Assembly (NCBI RefSeq): GCF_001667775.1
Contig: NZ_LZJI01000188.1
Span: forward strand, 1-64,000
Length of the DNA: 64,000 nt
Direction: 5' to 3'
From: Mycobacterium sp. E1747
GTDB taxonomy: Bacteria; Actinomycetota; Actinomycetes; Mycobacteriales; Mycobacteriaceae
The stretch's first letter is position 1, and every line of letters starts with the position of its first letter. The position numbers were made by a program, and so were the translations under genes. Under the pieces are notes generated by a model. The model made no database searches. It worked only from the letters and a program-made list of their open reading frames with translations, and was not told the DNA's origin. This document shows, in pieces, positions 54,259-62,977 of this stretch.

Positions 54259-55125
54259 CTAGGTCGCCATCCAGGCGAGCTCGCCGGGCAACATAAGACG
54301 CCACCAGGTCATGTCGTGTCCGCCGACCGTGAAGCTGACTGTCGGTGGCGTTTTGAGTTGGCTGACGAACTGGCGGGTGGCGGGATAGAAGCGGTCGAAG
54401 GTGCCGCAGTCCACCCGTAGCGGAATCTGCGACAGCGCCGGCACGCCCAGCACGCTGTTCTGTACCCAGTCGTCGTTGCTGTCGAACGCCTTGGGCGCGC
54501 TGTCGGCGAACGAGCTGTACAGCGCCGGGCTGATCGCGCAGATCCCCGCGGTCCGCGCCGGCCCCAGCTTGGCGCCCAGGTGCAAAGCCCCGTAGCCCCC
54601 CATCGACCAACCCATGAAGCCCACCCGGGAGGTGTCGAAACCCATCGAGGACAGCATCGGCAACAGCTCGTCGAGCACCATCGCGCCGGCGTCGGTGCCG
54701 TCGGCCCGCTTGTGCCAATAGGAATCGCTGCCGCCGTCGACGCCCACCACCGCGAACGGCGGCTTGCCCTCCTTGACCAGCTGGGCCAGGCCTTGCTCGA
54801 CACCGCAGTCGAGCATCATGTTCGCGTCGCCGTCCTTGCCGTGCAGGGCGATCACGGGGCGCAACGTCCCGGTATGGCCGGGTGGCAAGGCGATCACGTA
54901 GTTCGTCTTCACACCCCCGCGGGCGGCGGAGACGAACGAACCGGTGAGTCTGGTCGGCAGGTTGCTGCTCGCCGCGGACGGCTCGAACGGGGCCGGAGCC
55001 TGCGGCAGCGTCGCGGCCTGCGCCCGGACCGGATCGAGCAGGCCACTCAAGGCGAACACGCCGGCGGCTCCCAGGCCGGCGCCGGCTCCCATCCGCAGCA
55101 CCGCCCGGCGGGTCAGGTCAGGCAT
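54259..55125 (-). CDS. Tat-exported esterase/alpha-beta hydrolase (Rv0519c orthologue)
   Basis: Protein of 288 residues from the ATG at 55123-55125. The N-terminus DLTRRAVLRMGAGAGLGAAG is a twin-arginine signal with a hydrophobic core and an AQA cleavage site. The mature part is an antigen-85/esterase D-like alpha/beta hydrolase: VIALHGKDGDANMMLD for the oxyanion region, the nucleophile serine in VGFMGWSMGGYGALHLG, Asp in VDCGTFDRFYPA and His in VGGHDMTWW. The OafA-type gene begins nine bases after its stop, so both envelope-modifying enzymes are co-transcribed. Confidence 0.9.
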   Translation of the reverse strand: MPDLTRRAVLRMGAGAGLGAAGVFALSGLLDPVRAQAATLPQAPAPFEPSAASSNLPTRLTGSFVSAARGGVKTNYVIALPPGHTGTLRPVIALHGKDGDANMMLDCGVEQGLAQLVKEGKPPFAVVGVDGGSDSYWHKRADGTDAGAMVLDELLPMLSSMGFDTSRVGFMGWSMGGYGALHLGAKLGPARTAGICAISPALYSSFADSAPKAFDSNDDWVQNSVLGVPALSQIPLRVDCGTFDRFYPATRQFVSQLKTPPTVSFTVGGHDMTWWRLMLPGELAWMAT

Positions 55126-55546
55126 GATCGCAATGATGCCGCCCTGATCGGCGATTACCTGCCGAGCCACGCCGAAATGGAAGCATTGTGTGATCTGGCG
55201 TGACCCATCGGTTTCCAACCGGTTACCTAAGGATGCACCGATTCGCCGCCTCGCGCCGCGCGCGGCGGCCGAGTTGCGGCCTCGTGATACGGCCATCATC
55301 ATGGCCCCGGCCGGCGTGCCGGCGCGGGATCTGGCAGATCGTATTTCATTGCGCTGCAATGGCAGAGGGGTCGAACGCCATGGCGCGACAGGGGGCGAAC
55401 CGACCGCGCGCGGCGCGCGCCCGCCACGGTGGCACCGCCGCCGGCCGGGGATGCAATCTCGCCGGTTTCAACCCTCGCGGGGTGGACGGAAGTTTCGCAG
55501 GATGGAGCTTTCGTGCTTGGCGTCGTGGATTGAAAGAGGGTTGAGG
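55126..55546. other. Divergent control region upstream of ssuD, with a possible long leader
   Basis: About 420 bases between the leftward esterase gene and ssuD. An open frame at 55200-55544 (starting MHRFAASRRARRPSCGLVI) is Arg/Cys-rich, lacks a strong ribosome site and does not resemble a protein I know, but actinobacterial sulfur genes often have Cys-containing leader peptides. GCCGGCGTGCCGGC (55313-55326) is an imperfect dyad in G+C-rich DNA. No known SAM riboswitch could be recognised by eye. Confidence 0.4.
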
Positions 55547-56692
55547 ATGAGTCTGGCGTTCCACTGGTTTCTGCCGACCTACGGCGATTCCCGGAACCTG
55601 GTGGCGGGCGGACACGGCACGCCGATGTCCGGCGACCGGCCCGCCACGCTGCGTTACCTGCGCCAGATCTGCGCGGCCGCCGAGGACAACGGCTTCGAGG
55701 CGGTGCTCACGCCCACCGGGTTGTGGTGTGAGGACGCGTGGTTGACGACGGCAATGCTGGTCGAGGCCACCGAAACCTTGAAGTTCCTGGTGGCCTTTCG
55801 GCCCGGGCTGCTGAGTCCCACCCTGGCCGCCCAGATGGCCGGGACCTACCAGCGCCACTCGGGCGGGCGGCTGCTGCTCAACGTCGTCACCGGCGGCGAG
55901 CCCCACGAGCAGCGGGCCTACGGGGACTTCCTGGACAAGGAGGCGCGGTACGCGCGCACCGCCGAATTCTTGGACGTGGTGCGCCAACTGTGGACGTCCA
56001 AGAAGCCGGTGACCTTTGCCGGGGAGCACATTCGGGTCGAGGGTGCGCAGCTGAACAATCCGCCCGATCCGATACCGGCGGTGTTCTTCGGCGGATCGTC
56101 GGCGTCGGCCGGCCCGGTCGCGGCCAAGCATTCCGACGTGTATCTCACCTGGGGCGAGCCGGCCAAGGCGGTCGCCCAGAAACTGGACTGGATCCGGAGC
56201 CTGGCCGTCGACGCCGGCCGAATCCTGCAGTACGGCTTGCGCATTCACGTCATCAGCCGTGACACCTCCGAACAGGCGTGGGCCGAGGCCGACCGGTTGC
56301 TGGCCGCCGTCGACCCGGCCGACGTGGAGCGGGTCCAGGCCAGCCTGGCGCGCAGCGAATCGGAGGGTCAGCGCCGCATGCTGGACCTGCACGGCGGCAG
56401 CAGCACCCGGCTGCTGGTCGGGCCCAACCTGTGGGCGGGTGTGGGCCTGGTGCGCGGCGGGGCGGGCACGGCCTTGGTGGGGTCGCACGCCGAGGTCGCC
56501 GAGCGGCTGGCCGAATACGCCCAACTCGGCATCACCCACTTCATCCTGTCGGGATATCCGCACCTGGAAGAGGCCTACTGGTTCGGCGAGGGCGTGCTGC
56601 CGTTGCTGGAGCGAATGCGATTGTGGCAGCACCCGAACCGTCCAGCCCACCCGGTATCGGCGACGCCGTTCGCCGTCGCCGCGGCCCACTAA
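55547..56692 (+). CDS. ssuD: FMNH2-dependent alkanesulfonate monooxygenase
   Basis: Flavin monooxygenase of 381 residues that frees sulfite from alkanesulfonates for sulfur supply. The ATG at 55547 follows AAAGAGGG by six bases. The bacterial luciferase-like barrel shows FHWFLPTYGDSRNL, GFEAVLTPTGLWCEDAWL with the conserved Cys, FRPGLLSPTLAAQMAGT, LLLNVVTGGEPHEQRAYGD, FGGSSASAGPVAAKHSDVY and the Arg-containing C-terminal loop. No flavin reductase gene or SsuABC transporter is nearby; the MHS transporter that follows four bases later may bring in the substrate. Absent at this place in M. tuberculosis. Confidence 0.93.
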   Translation: MSLAFHWFLPTYGDSRNLVAGGHGTPMSGDRPATLRYLRQICAAAEDNGFEAVLTPTGLWCEDAWLTTAMLVEATETLKFLVAFRPGLLSPTLAAQMAGTYQRHSGGRLLLNVVTGGEPHEQRAYGDFLDKEARYARTAEFLDVVRQLWTSKKPVTFAGEHIRVEGAQLNNPPDPIPAVFFGGSSASAGPVAAKHSDVYLTWGEPAKAVAQKLDWIRSLAVDAGRILQYGLRIHVISRDTSEQAWAEADRLLAAVDPADVERVQASLARSESEGQRRMLDLHGGSSTRLLVGPNLWAGVGLVRGGAGTALVGSHAEVAERLAEYAQLGITHFILSGYPHLEEAYWFGEGVLPLLERMRLWQHPNRPAHPVSATPFAVAAAH

Positions 56693-56696
56693 GGTC

Positions 56697-58052
56697 ATGG
56701 CGGCCACCCTGCCGGCGCCCCCGACGGGCGCAGGGCTGAGCGCGATCGCCGGCCCGGCCGACGAGTCCGACGCGCAGCAACGCCGGCGCCTGCGCGTCGT
56801 CGTCGCGGCCAGCCTGTTGGGCACCACCGTGGAGTGGTACGACTTCTTCCTCTACGCGACGGCGGCGGGCCTGGTGTTCAACAAGGTCTTCTTCCCCAGC
56901 CAGAGCTCGCTGGTCGGGACGCTGCTGGCGTTCGCGACGTTCGCCGTCGGGTTCGTCATGCGCCCGGTCGGCGGGCTGGTGTTCGGCCACATCGGCGACC
57001 GGATCGGCCGCAAGCGCAGCCTGGCGCTGACCATGCTGATCATGGGTGTAGCCACGGCGCTGATCGGGGTGTTGCCCACCGCCGCCCAGATCGGGGTGTG
57101 GGCGCCGTTGTTGTTGTTGGCGCTGCGCATCCTGCAGGGGTTCGCCCTCGGCGGCGAGTGGGCGGGTGCGGTGTTGCTGGCGGTGGAGCACAGCCCCGAA
57201 GGCCGCCGCGGCCGGTTCGGAGCGATTCCGCAAGTCGGCCTGGCGCTCGGATTGGCGCTGGGCACAGGCATATTCGCGTTCCTGCAGATCACTTTGGGTC
57301 CGGCCCGATTCCTCGCCTACGGCTGGCGTATCGGGTTTTTGCTCAGCCTGGTCCTCGTCGTGATCGGCATCGTGGTGCGGCTGCGGGTGGAGGAGACACC
57401 GGCCTTTCGGGAGCTGCGCGACCTCGAAGCCACGGCCACCGTGCCGATCCGTGAGATCGTGCGAGAGCCCCGGTCGCGGCGAAACACCTTGCTGGGCTTG
57501 CTGTCTCGCTGGGCCGAAGGCTCGGCGTTCAACACCTGGGGCGTGTTCGCCATCAGCTACGCCACCGGGGCGCTGGGCTTCAACCGAGTGTCGGTGCTGG
57601 TGGTGGTGACCATCGCGGCCCTGCTGATGGCAGTGTTGCTGCCCGTGTCCGGGGCACTGACCGACCGGTTCGGGGCCCGCCGGATATATCTGGTCGGGGT
57701 GGCCTGCTACGGCGTCGCGGCGTTTCCCGCCTTCGCGCTGTTCGGCAGCCGGAATCTGGTCTGGTTCGCCGTGGCGCTGATCGTCGTGTTCGGGGTGGTG
57801 CATGCCCTGTTCTACGGCGCCCAGGGCACGCTGTACTCGTCGCTGTATCCCACCAGCACCCGCTATACCGGTTTGTCGTTCGTCTATCAGTTCTCGGGCA
57901 TCTTCGCCTCCGGGGTCACCCCGATGATCATGACCGCGCTGATCGCGGCCCTCGGTGGTGCACCGTGGCTGGCGTGCGGCTATCTGGTGGCGACGGCCGT
58001 CATCAGCGTGCTCGCCACCGCGGCGATCCGCGAGCAAGACCTGCACCTCTAA
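56697..58052 (+). CDS. MFS transporter, metabolite:H+ symporter (MHS) family
   Basis: Integral membrane transporter of 451 residues with twelve helices. The MHS opening VVVAASLLGTTVEWYDFFLY and the family loop GHIGDRIGRKRSLALTM are clear, then RILQGFALGGEWAGAVLLAV and the mid-loop RVEETPAFRELRD. The family takes up organic acids, shikimate, proline-betaine and the like by proton symport. Its start is four bases after the ssuD stop, so uptake of a sulfonate or sulfonate-linked organic acid is a reasonable guess. Confidence 0.92.
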   Translation: MAATLPAPPTGAGLSAIAGPADESDAQQRRRLRVVVAASLLGTTVEWYDFFLYATAAGLVFNKVFFPSQSSLVGTLLAFATFAVGFVMRPVGGLVFGHIGDRIGRKRSLALTMLIMGVATALIGVLPTAAQIGVWAPLLLLALRILQGFALGGEWAGAVLLAVEHSPEGRRGRFGAIPQVGLALGLALGTGIFAFLQITLGPARFLAYGWRIGFLLSLVLVVIGIVVRLRVEETPAFRELRDLEATATVPIREIVREPRSRRNTLLGLLSRWAEGSAFNTWGVFAISYATGALGFNRVSVLVVVTIAALLMAVLLPVSGALTDRFGARRIYLVGVACYGVAAFPAFALFGSRNLVWFAVALIVVFGVVHALFYGAQGTLYSSLYPTSTRYTGLSFVYQFSGIFASGVTPMIMTALIAALGGAPWLACGYLVATAVISVLATAAIREQDLHL

Positions 58053-58107
58053 GCCTTGCGCGCAGTACTCTCGTTCGGAGTCGGCAGGCGCGAGGAAGCG
58101 AGAAGAC

Positions 58108-58434
58108 ATGACTGACGCGAACGTCGCCGGTTTCGAACCGCTCTACGACGCGGCCGAACACGACGGCCGCCGGATCCCCGGGGACATCGGCGGCCCGCAG
58201 CAGTTGGTGGCCTACGGCGGGATCCGCGGCGAGGTGCTCGATCCCGGCACGGGCCGAGGTCACTCTATTCATTTTGCGGCACAAGGGTATTCGACAACCG
58301 TTATCGATGATTCGCCGTCGGCCATCGAGCAAGCCAAACGCAACGCGGAGCTGTCGGGCGTCATCGACCCCCTCCTGGACGACCACCGGGTGCACCTCCC
58401 GGTGTGGTCCGTGGTGGCCGCCCGGCTGGCCTGA
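58108..58434 (+). CDS. Truncated SAM-dependent methyltransferase (Rv0520-like)
   Basis: Open frame of 108 residues, ATG at 58108 after GAGGAAGCGAGAAGAC. It opens like a class I methyltransferase: YDAAEHDGRRIPGDIGGPQQ, SAM motif I GEVLDPGTGRGHSIHFAAQG, and motif II-like SAIEQAKRNAELSG. The protein then ends in unrelated residues instead of the remaining strands, so it lacks most of the substrate domain. In M. tuberculosis the same place holds the short fragments Rv0520 and Rv0521, so the gene decayed early in the lineage. Probably inactive. Confidence 0.72.
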   Translation: MTDANVAGFEPLYDAAEHDGRRIPGDIGGPQQLVAYGGIRGEVLDPGTGRGHSIHFAAQGYSTTVIDDSPSAIEQAKRNAELSGVIDPLLDDHRVHLPVWSVVAARLA

Positions 58435-58458
58435 CGCCGGTTCACCGGGCGGGGATCG

Positions 58459-59811
58459 ATGGCCAGCACTCCGCAACTGCGCCAAGGGTTGTCGCAGCGG
58501 CAGCTCAGCATGATCGCGCTCGGCGGGGTGATCGGCGCCGGCCTGTTCGTCGGCTCCGGAGTGGTGATCAAGGACACCGGCCCGGCGGCGTTCCTGACGT
58601 ACGCGCTGTGCGGCCTACTGATCGTCCTGGTGATGCGCATGCTCGGCGAAATGGCGGCCGCGAACCCGTCGACCGGATCCTTCGCCGATTACGCGGGCCG
58701 GGCGCTGGGCGGCTGGGCGGGCTTTTCGGTCGCCTGGCTGTACTGGTACTTCTGGGTGATCGTCGTCGGCTTCGAGGCGGTCGCCGGCGGGAAGGTCCTC
58801 GACTACTGGTTTCACGCGCCGCTGTGGCTGCTGTCGCTGGGCCTGATGGTGTTGATGACCGCGACCAACCTGTTCTCCGTGTCCTCCTTCGGAGAGTTCG
58901 AATTCTGGTTCGCCGGAATCAAAGTCGCGACCATCGCGGTTTTTCTCGGCGTCGGCGCCGCGTTCGTCCTGGGCCTGGTGCCCGGGCATCCCGGGGGCCT
59001 GGGAAACCTCACCGCCCACGGCGGCTTCTTCCCGAAGGGCGTCGGGTCCGTCTTCGCCGCGATCGTGGTGGTGATCTTCTCCATGGTGGGCGCCGAGATC
59101 GTCACCGTGGCCGCCGCCGAAAGCCGGGACCCCGAACTCGCGGTGCAGAAGGCGACGAGGTCGGTGGTGGCGCGGGTCGGTGTCTTCTTCGTCGGCTCGG
59201 TCTTCCTGCTGGTCGCGATATTGCCCTGGGACTCAGTGGAACTCGGCGCCTCGCCCTATGTGGCCGCGCTGCACCACCTGGGACTGCGCGGCGCCGACCA
59301 GGTGATGAACGCCGTGGTGCTCACCGCGGTGCTGTCCTGCCTGAATTCGGGGCTCTATACGGCGTCGCGCATGCTGTTCGTGCTCGCCGACCGCGGCGAG
59401 GCCCCGGCGCGGTTGGTCAGGCTCAGCCGGCGGGGCGTTCCGCACATCGCCATCCTGTGCTCGTCGGCGGTCGGATTCGGTTGCGTCATCATGGCGCGCG
59501 TCGCGCCCGACACCGTGTTCCTCTTCCTGCTCAACTCCTCGGGCGCCGTCATCTTGTTCGTCTACTGGCTGATTGCGCTGTCGCAGATCATCCTGCGCCG
59601 CCGCACGCCCGCCGAGAAGCTGCGGGTCAAGATGTGGTTCTTCCCGGTGCTCTCCATTCTCACCCTCGCCGGAATCACCGCGGTGCTGGTGCAGATGGCG
59701 TTCGACCGCTCGGCGCGCAGCCAGCTCTGGCTCAGCCTGCTGTCCTGGGCCGTGGTGGTCGGGCTGTACTTCGCGGCACGGGCCCGGGGGCGGGGGCCCG
59801 TGGACGATTGA
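58459..59811 (+). CDS. gabP: APC-family amino acid permease (GabP, Rv0522 orthologue)
   Basis: Permease of 450 residues with twelve membrane helices. The start of the first helix, QLSMIALGGVIGAGLFVGSG, is the amino acid/polyamine/organocation signature; GEMAAANPSTGSFADYAGRA and the helix 6 stretch IFSMVGAEIVTVAAAESRDP follow. Named after GABA permease by similarity to GabP; the true range may include other amino acids. GGGCGGGGA lies just before the ATG. Confidence 0.9.
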   Translation: MASTPQLRQGLSQRQLSMIALGGVIGAGLFVGSGVVIKDTGPAAFLTYALCGLLIVLVMRMLGEMAAANPSTGSFADYAGRALGGWAGFSVAWLYWYFWVIVVGFEAVAGGKVLDYWFHAPLWLLSLGLMVLMTATNLFSVSSFGEFEFWFAGIKVATIAVFLGVGAAFVLGLVPGHPGGLGNLTAHGGFFPKGVGSVFAAIVVVIFSMVGAEIVTVAAAESRDPELAVQKATRSVVARVGVFFVGSVFLLVAILPWDSVELGASPYVAALHHLGLRGADQVMNAVVLTAVLSCLNSGLYTASRMLFVLADRGEAPARLVRLSRRGVPHIAILCSSAVGFGCVIMARVAPDTVFLFLLNSSGAVILFVYWLIALSQIILRRRTPAEKLRVKMWFFPVLSILTLAGITAVLVQMAFDRSARSQLWLSLLSWAVVVGLYFAARARGRGPVDD

Positions 59812-59829
59812 GGGGCCCTGCCCGCGCGC

Positions 59830-60012
59830 TCAGCCGGTTTTCGTCAGCAGCGCCGCGTCCTCGAACGGCAGCCGCGCGAAAATCGGCCGCGCTTTAGGGC
59901 TTACGTGTGCCGCGGCTTCGGCCTCGGTGACGATCCGCGGGTCCGCGATGCCGAAGGCCTTGCCGTTGCGGCGCATCCGCCCGCGCCGCCCGGCATCAAC
60001 CCAACTTTTCAC
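59830..60012 (-). CDS. Small conserved protein (Rv0523c-like)
   Basis: Frame of 60 residues from a GTG at 60010-60012: VKSWVDAGRRGRMRRNGKAF, then GIADPRIVTEAEAAAHVSPK and RPIFARLPFEDAALLTKTG. The frame stays open upstream to 60339, but that part lies antisense to a better gene. The M. tuberculosis orthologue is annotated longer (131 residues), so the start is uncertain. No domain is recognised. The 25 bases to the divergent gene hold its -10 box. Confidence 0.6.
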   Translation of the reverse strand: MKSWVDAGRRGRMRRNGKAFGIADPRIVTEAEAAAHVSPKARPIFARLPFEDAALLTKTG

Positions 60013-60024
60013 GGAAAACGGGTC

Positions 60025-60030
60025 TACTGT
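60025..60030 (+). promoter_or_regulatory. Leaderless -10 box of the charged coiled-coil gene
   Basis: TACTGT fits TANNNT and is six bases before the ATG at 60037, the distance of leaderless mycobacterial promoters. This favours the 60037 start over the long upstream frame from 59905. Confidence 0.5.
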
Positions 60031-60036
60031 TTGAGC

Positions 60037-60381
60037 ATGGGTGGCTCGCCGGGTGACGAAGCGGCCCAGCGCGCGGAGGAGCTCAAGCGCAGGGCGGAAG
60101 CCCTGGCCGCCCGCAAGCCCATCACCCCCGAAGACGTCGAGCTTGCGAACACCCGCGCCCAGCACGCCCACGAGCGGGACCAGGAGGCGCACCGCCGCGA
60201 CCGAGATCGCCACTATGAGGCCGCCGTCGCGCACGAGCGCGCCGCCGAGGTGCATGAGCGGGCGGTCGACGAGCACCTCGGGAACGTCGAGGCGCACCGG
60301 CGGGCGGCGGAAAAAGAGCGCGACGCGGCCCGCCATCATTTCCAGGCCGCGCGGGAAGCCCAGCAGCAGGGCGGCACCTGA
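60037..60381 (+). CDS. Highly charged helical protein, function unknown
   Basis: Protein of 114 residues made almost wholly of Ala, Glu, Arg, His, Asp and Gln. Heptad-like patterns (AQRAEELKRRAEALAARKPI, HERDQEAHRRDRDRHYEAAV, HERAAEVHERAVDEHLGNVE, HRRAAEKERDAARHHFQAAR) indicate one long helix or coiled coil; a HER/EAHRR unit recurs about every 14 residues. No signal or membrane segment. The many histidines could bind metal. A conserved mycobacterial small protein by appearance; I know no function. Confidence 0.72.
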   Translation: MGGSPGDEAAQRAEELKRRAEALAARKPITPEDVELANTRAQHAHERDQEAHRRDRDRHYEAAVAHERAAEVHERAVDEHLGNVEAHRRAAEKERDAARHHFQAAREAQQQGGT

Positions 60382-60438
60382 CCCTGCCTGCTACACCCTG
60401 TAGTTGTACCCGCCGCGGGGGCTGGGACACTGGTTGTC

Positions 60439-61782
60439 ATGGGAAGCAGTGACCAGGCGACCGCGCACGCCGCGACGACGGCGGCGTCGGCCCGGCTGTT
60501 CGCCGACGCCTGCGCCGTCATCCCCGGCGGGGTGAACTCCCCGGTGCGGGCGTTCACCGCGGTGGGCGGGACCCCGCGCTTCATCACCGAGGCCAACGGA
60601 TACTGGCTCACCGACGCCGACGGCAATCGCTACGTCGACCTGGTCTGCTCGTGGGGCCCGATGATCCTCGGGCACGCGCACCCCGCCGTCGTCGACGCCG
60701 TCACCCGGGCCGCGGCGTCCGGCCTGTCCTTCGGCGCGCCCACCCCGGCGGAGAGCCAGCTGGCCGCCGAGATCATCGGGCGGGTGGCGCCCGTCGAGCG
60801 GATCCGGCTGGTCAACTCCGGCACCGAGGCCACGATGAGCGCGATCCGGCTGGCCCGCGGGTTCACCGGCAGGCCCAAGATCGTCAAGTTCTCCGGCTGC
60901 TACCACGGCCACGCCGACGCGCTGCTCGCCGACGCGGGATCCGGCGTGGCGACGCTGGGGCTGCCGTCCTCGCCCGGGGTCACCGGCGCGGCGGCGGCCG
61001 ACACCATCGTGTTGCCGTACAACGACATCGACGCGGTGCGGCAGGCGTTCGCCGAGCTCGGCGACCAGATCGCCGCGGTGATCACCGAGGCCAGCCCCGG
61101 CAACATGGGCGTCGTCCCGCCCGCGGCCGGCTACAACGCGGCGCTACGGGCGATCACCGCCGAGCATGGCGCGCTGCTGATCGTCGACGAGGTGATGACC
61201 GGCTTCCGGGTGAGCCGAAGCGGCTGGTACGGAATCGATCCCGTCGACGCCGACCTGTTCACCTTCGGCAAGGTGATGAGCGGCGGGCTGCCCGCGGCCG
61301 CGTTCGGCGGCCGCACCGAGGTGATGGAGCGGCTCGCGCCGTTGGGGCCGGTGTATCAGGCCGGCACCCTGTCGGGTAATCCGGTGGCCGTGGCCGCCGG
61401 CCTGGCGACGCTGCGCGCCGCCGACGCCGCCGTCTACGCCGCCCTGGATGCCAACGCCGACCGGCTGGCTGGGCTGCTCTCCGAGTCATTGACCAACGCC
61501 TCTGTGCCACATCAGCTTTCACGGGCCGGCAACATGCTCAGCGTGTTCTTCACCGACGCGCCGGTGACCGACTTCGCGTCCGCGCGGGCCAGCCAGACCT
61601 GGCGTTACCCGCCGTTCTTCCACGCCCTGCTGGGCGCGGGCGTCTACCCGCCGTGCAGCGCCTTCGAGGCATGGTTCGTCTCGGCGGCGCTGGACGACGC
61701 GGCGTTCGACCGGATCGCCGAAGCCCTGCCCTTTGCCGCCCGCCGGGCGGCCGAGGCGGCCGCCGAGGAGGACAGGCCCTGA
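60439..61782 (+). CDS. hemL: Glutamate-1-semialdehyde 2,1-aminomutase
   Basis: PLP enzyme of 447 residues that makes 5-aminolevulinate from the HemA product. The N-terminus has [23 protein letters not shown] contacts are in [32 protein letters not shown] and [13 protein letters not shown]; the Schiff-base lysine is Lys278 in [19 protein letters not shown]. The stop overlaps the start of the next gene (TGATG). It starts a run of five tightly linked genes that ends in cytochrome c maturation, so haem supply and haem attachment share a transcript. Confidence 0.97.
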   Translation: MGSSDQATAHAATTAASARLFADACAVIPGGVNSPVRAFTAVGGTPRFITEANGYWLTDADGNRYVDLVCSWGPMILGHAHPAVVDAVTRAAASGLSFGAPTPAESQLAAEIIGRVAPVERIRLVNSGTEATMSAIRLARGFTGRPKIVKFSGCYHGHADALLADAGSGVATLGLPSSPGVTGAAAADTIVLPYNDIDAVRQAFAELGDQIAAVITEASPGNMGVVPPAAGYNAALRAITAEHGALLIVDEVMTGFRVSRSGWYGIDPVDADLFTFGKVMSGGLPAAAFGGRTEVMERLAPLGPVYQAGTLSGNPVAVAAGLATLRAADAAVYAALDANADRLAGLLSESLTNASVPHQLSRAGNMLSVFFTDAPVTDFASARASQTWRYPPFFHALLGAGVYPPCSAFEAWFVSAALDDAAFDRIAEALPFAARRAAEAAAEEDRP

Positions 61783-62387
61783 TGGCCGATCAAACCCGGG
61801 TGCACGTGGTGCGCCACGGCGAGGTGCACAACCCCACCGGCATCCTCTATGGACGGCTGCCCGGATTCCACCTGTCCGAGAAGGGCCGCGAGCAAGCGGC
61901 CGCGGTGGCCGACGCGCTCGCCGGCCGGGACATCGTCGCGGTGGTCGCCTCCCCGCTGCAGCGGGCGCAGGAGACCGCCGCGCCGATCGCGGCCAAGCAC
62001 GACGTGACCGTGGACACCGACCACGACCTGATCGAATCGGCGAACTTCTTCGAGGGTCGGCGGGTCGGCCCGGGCGACGGCGCCTGGCGCGACCCGCGGT
62101 TCTGGTGGCAGCTGCGCAACCCGTTCACTCCGTCCTGGGGTGAGCCGTACACCGAGATCGCGGCGCGGATGGCGACCGCGGTCGACAAGGCCCGCGCCCG
62201 CGCCGCCGGCCGCGAGGCGGTGTGCGTCAGCCACCAGCTGCCGGTGTGGACGCTGCGGCTGCATCTCACCGGCCGGCGGCTGTGGCACGACCCGCGCCGG
62301 CGGGAGTGTGGGCTGTGCTCGATCACCACGCTGGTGTACGAGGGCGACCGGTTGGCCGACGTCGAGTATCAGGAACCGGCACCTTAA
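61782..62387 (+). CDS. Histidine phosphatase family protein (Rv0525 orthologue)
   Basis: Protein of 201 residues in the phosphoglycerate mutase-like superfamily. The catalytic motif is HVVRHGEVHNPTGILYGRLP; the phosphate-pocket arginine is in VASPLQRAQETAAPIAAKHD; the second histidine in VCVSHQLPVWTLRLHLTGRR. The acid-base Glu lies in DLIESANFFEGRRVGPGDG. The substrate is unknown; it is not the glycolytic mutase, which is encoded at 15.2 kb. Confidence 0.9.
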   Translation: MADQTRVHVVRHGEVHNPTGILYGRLPGFHLSEKGREQAAAVADALAGRDIVAVVASPLQRAQETAAPIAAKHDVTVDTDHDLIESANFFEGRRVGPGDGAWRDPRFWWQLRNPFTPSWGEPYTEIAARMATAVDKARARAAGREAVCVSHQLPVWTLRLHLTGRRLWHDPRRRECGLCSITTLVYEGDRLADVEYQEPAP

Positions 62388-62389
62388 CC

Positions 62390-62977
62390 ATGTGGCGACT
62401 GGCGATGGCCGGGGTCGTGCTGACGGCCCTCGTTGCGGGCTGCTCGTCGGGTCGCGACGCGGTGGCCCAGGGCGGCACCTTCGAATTCGTCTCCCCGGGC
62501 GGCAAGACCGACATCCACTACGACCCGCCGTCGAGCCGGGGCCGCCCCGGCCCGCTGACCGGGCCCGACCTGGCCGACCCCACGCACCCGCTGTCGCTGG
62601 ACGACCCGATCTTCGCCGGCCGGGTCGTCGTCATCAACATCTGGGGCCAGTGGTGCGGCCCCTGCCGCGCCGAGGTCGGCCAGCTGCAGCAGGTCTACGA
62701 CGCCACTCGCGGCGCGGCGGTGTCGTTCCTCGGCATCGACGTGCGCGACAGCAACCGGCAGGCCGCGCTGGACTTCGTCAACGACCGCCACGTGACGTTC
62801 CCCTCGATCTACGACCCGGCCATGCGCACCCTGATCGCGTTCGGCGGTAAGTACCCCACCACCGTGATCCCCTCCACGCTCGTCCTGGACCGCCAGCATC
62901 GGGTCGCGGCGGTGTTCCTGCGCGAACTGCTGGCGGCCGACCTGCAGCCCGTGGTGCAGAAGCTGGCCCGCGAGTGA
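62390..62977 (+). CDS. Thioredoxin-like lipoprotein of cytochrome c maturation (Rv0526 orthologue, CcmG/ResA type)
   Basis: Protein of 195 residues anchored outside the membrane by the lipobox LVAGC near residue 18. The TlpA/ResA-like thioredoxin domain has the redox motif IWGQWCGPCRAEVGQLQ, a cis-proline loop GGKYPTTVIPSTLVLD and ends LAADLQPVVQKLARE. It should keep the cysteines of apocytochrome c reduced for haem attachment, receiving electrons from CcdA, whose gene overlaps its stop by four bases. Confidence 0.92.
   Translation: MWRLAMAGVVLTALVAGCSSGRDAVAQGGTFEFVSPGGKTDIHYDPPSSRGRPGPLTGPDLADPTHPLSLDDPIFAGRVVVINIWGQWCGPCRAEVGQLQQVYDATRGAAVSFLGIDVRDSNRQAALDFVNDRHVTFPSIYDPAMRTLIAFGGKYPTTVIPSTLVLDRQHRVAAVFLRELLAADLQPVVQKLARE

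Noticed and set aside
59905-60036. N-terminal extension of the charged coiled-coil protein
   Set aside because: It covers the divergent gene and the -10 box, and its residues (Pro/Arg/Cys) differ from the helical protein.
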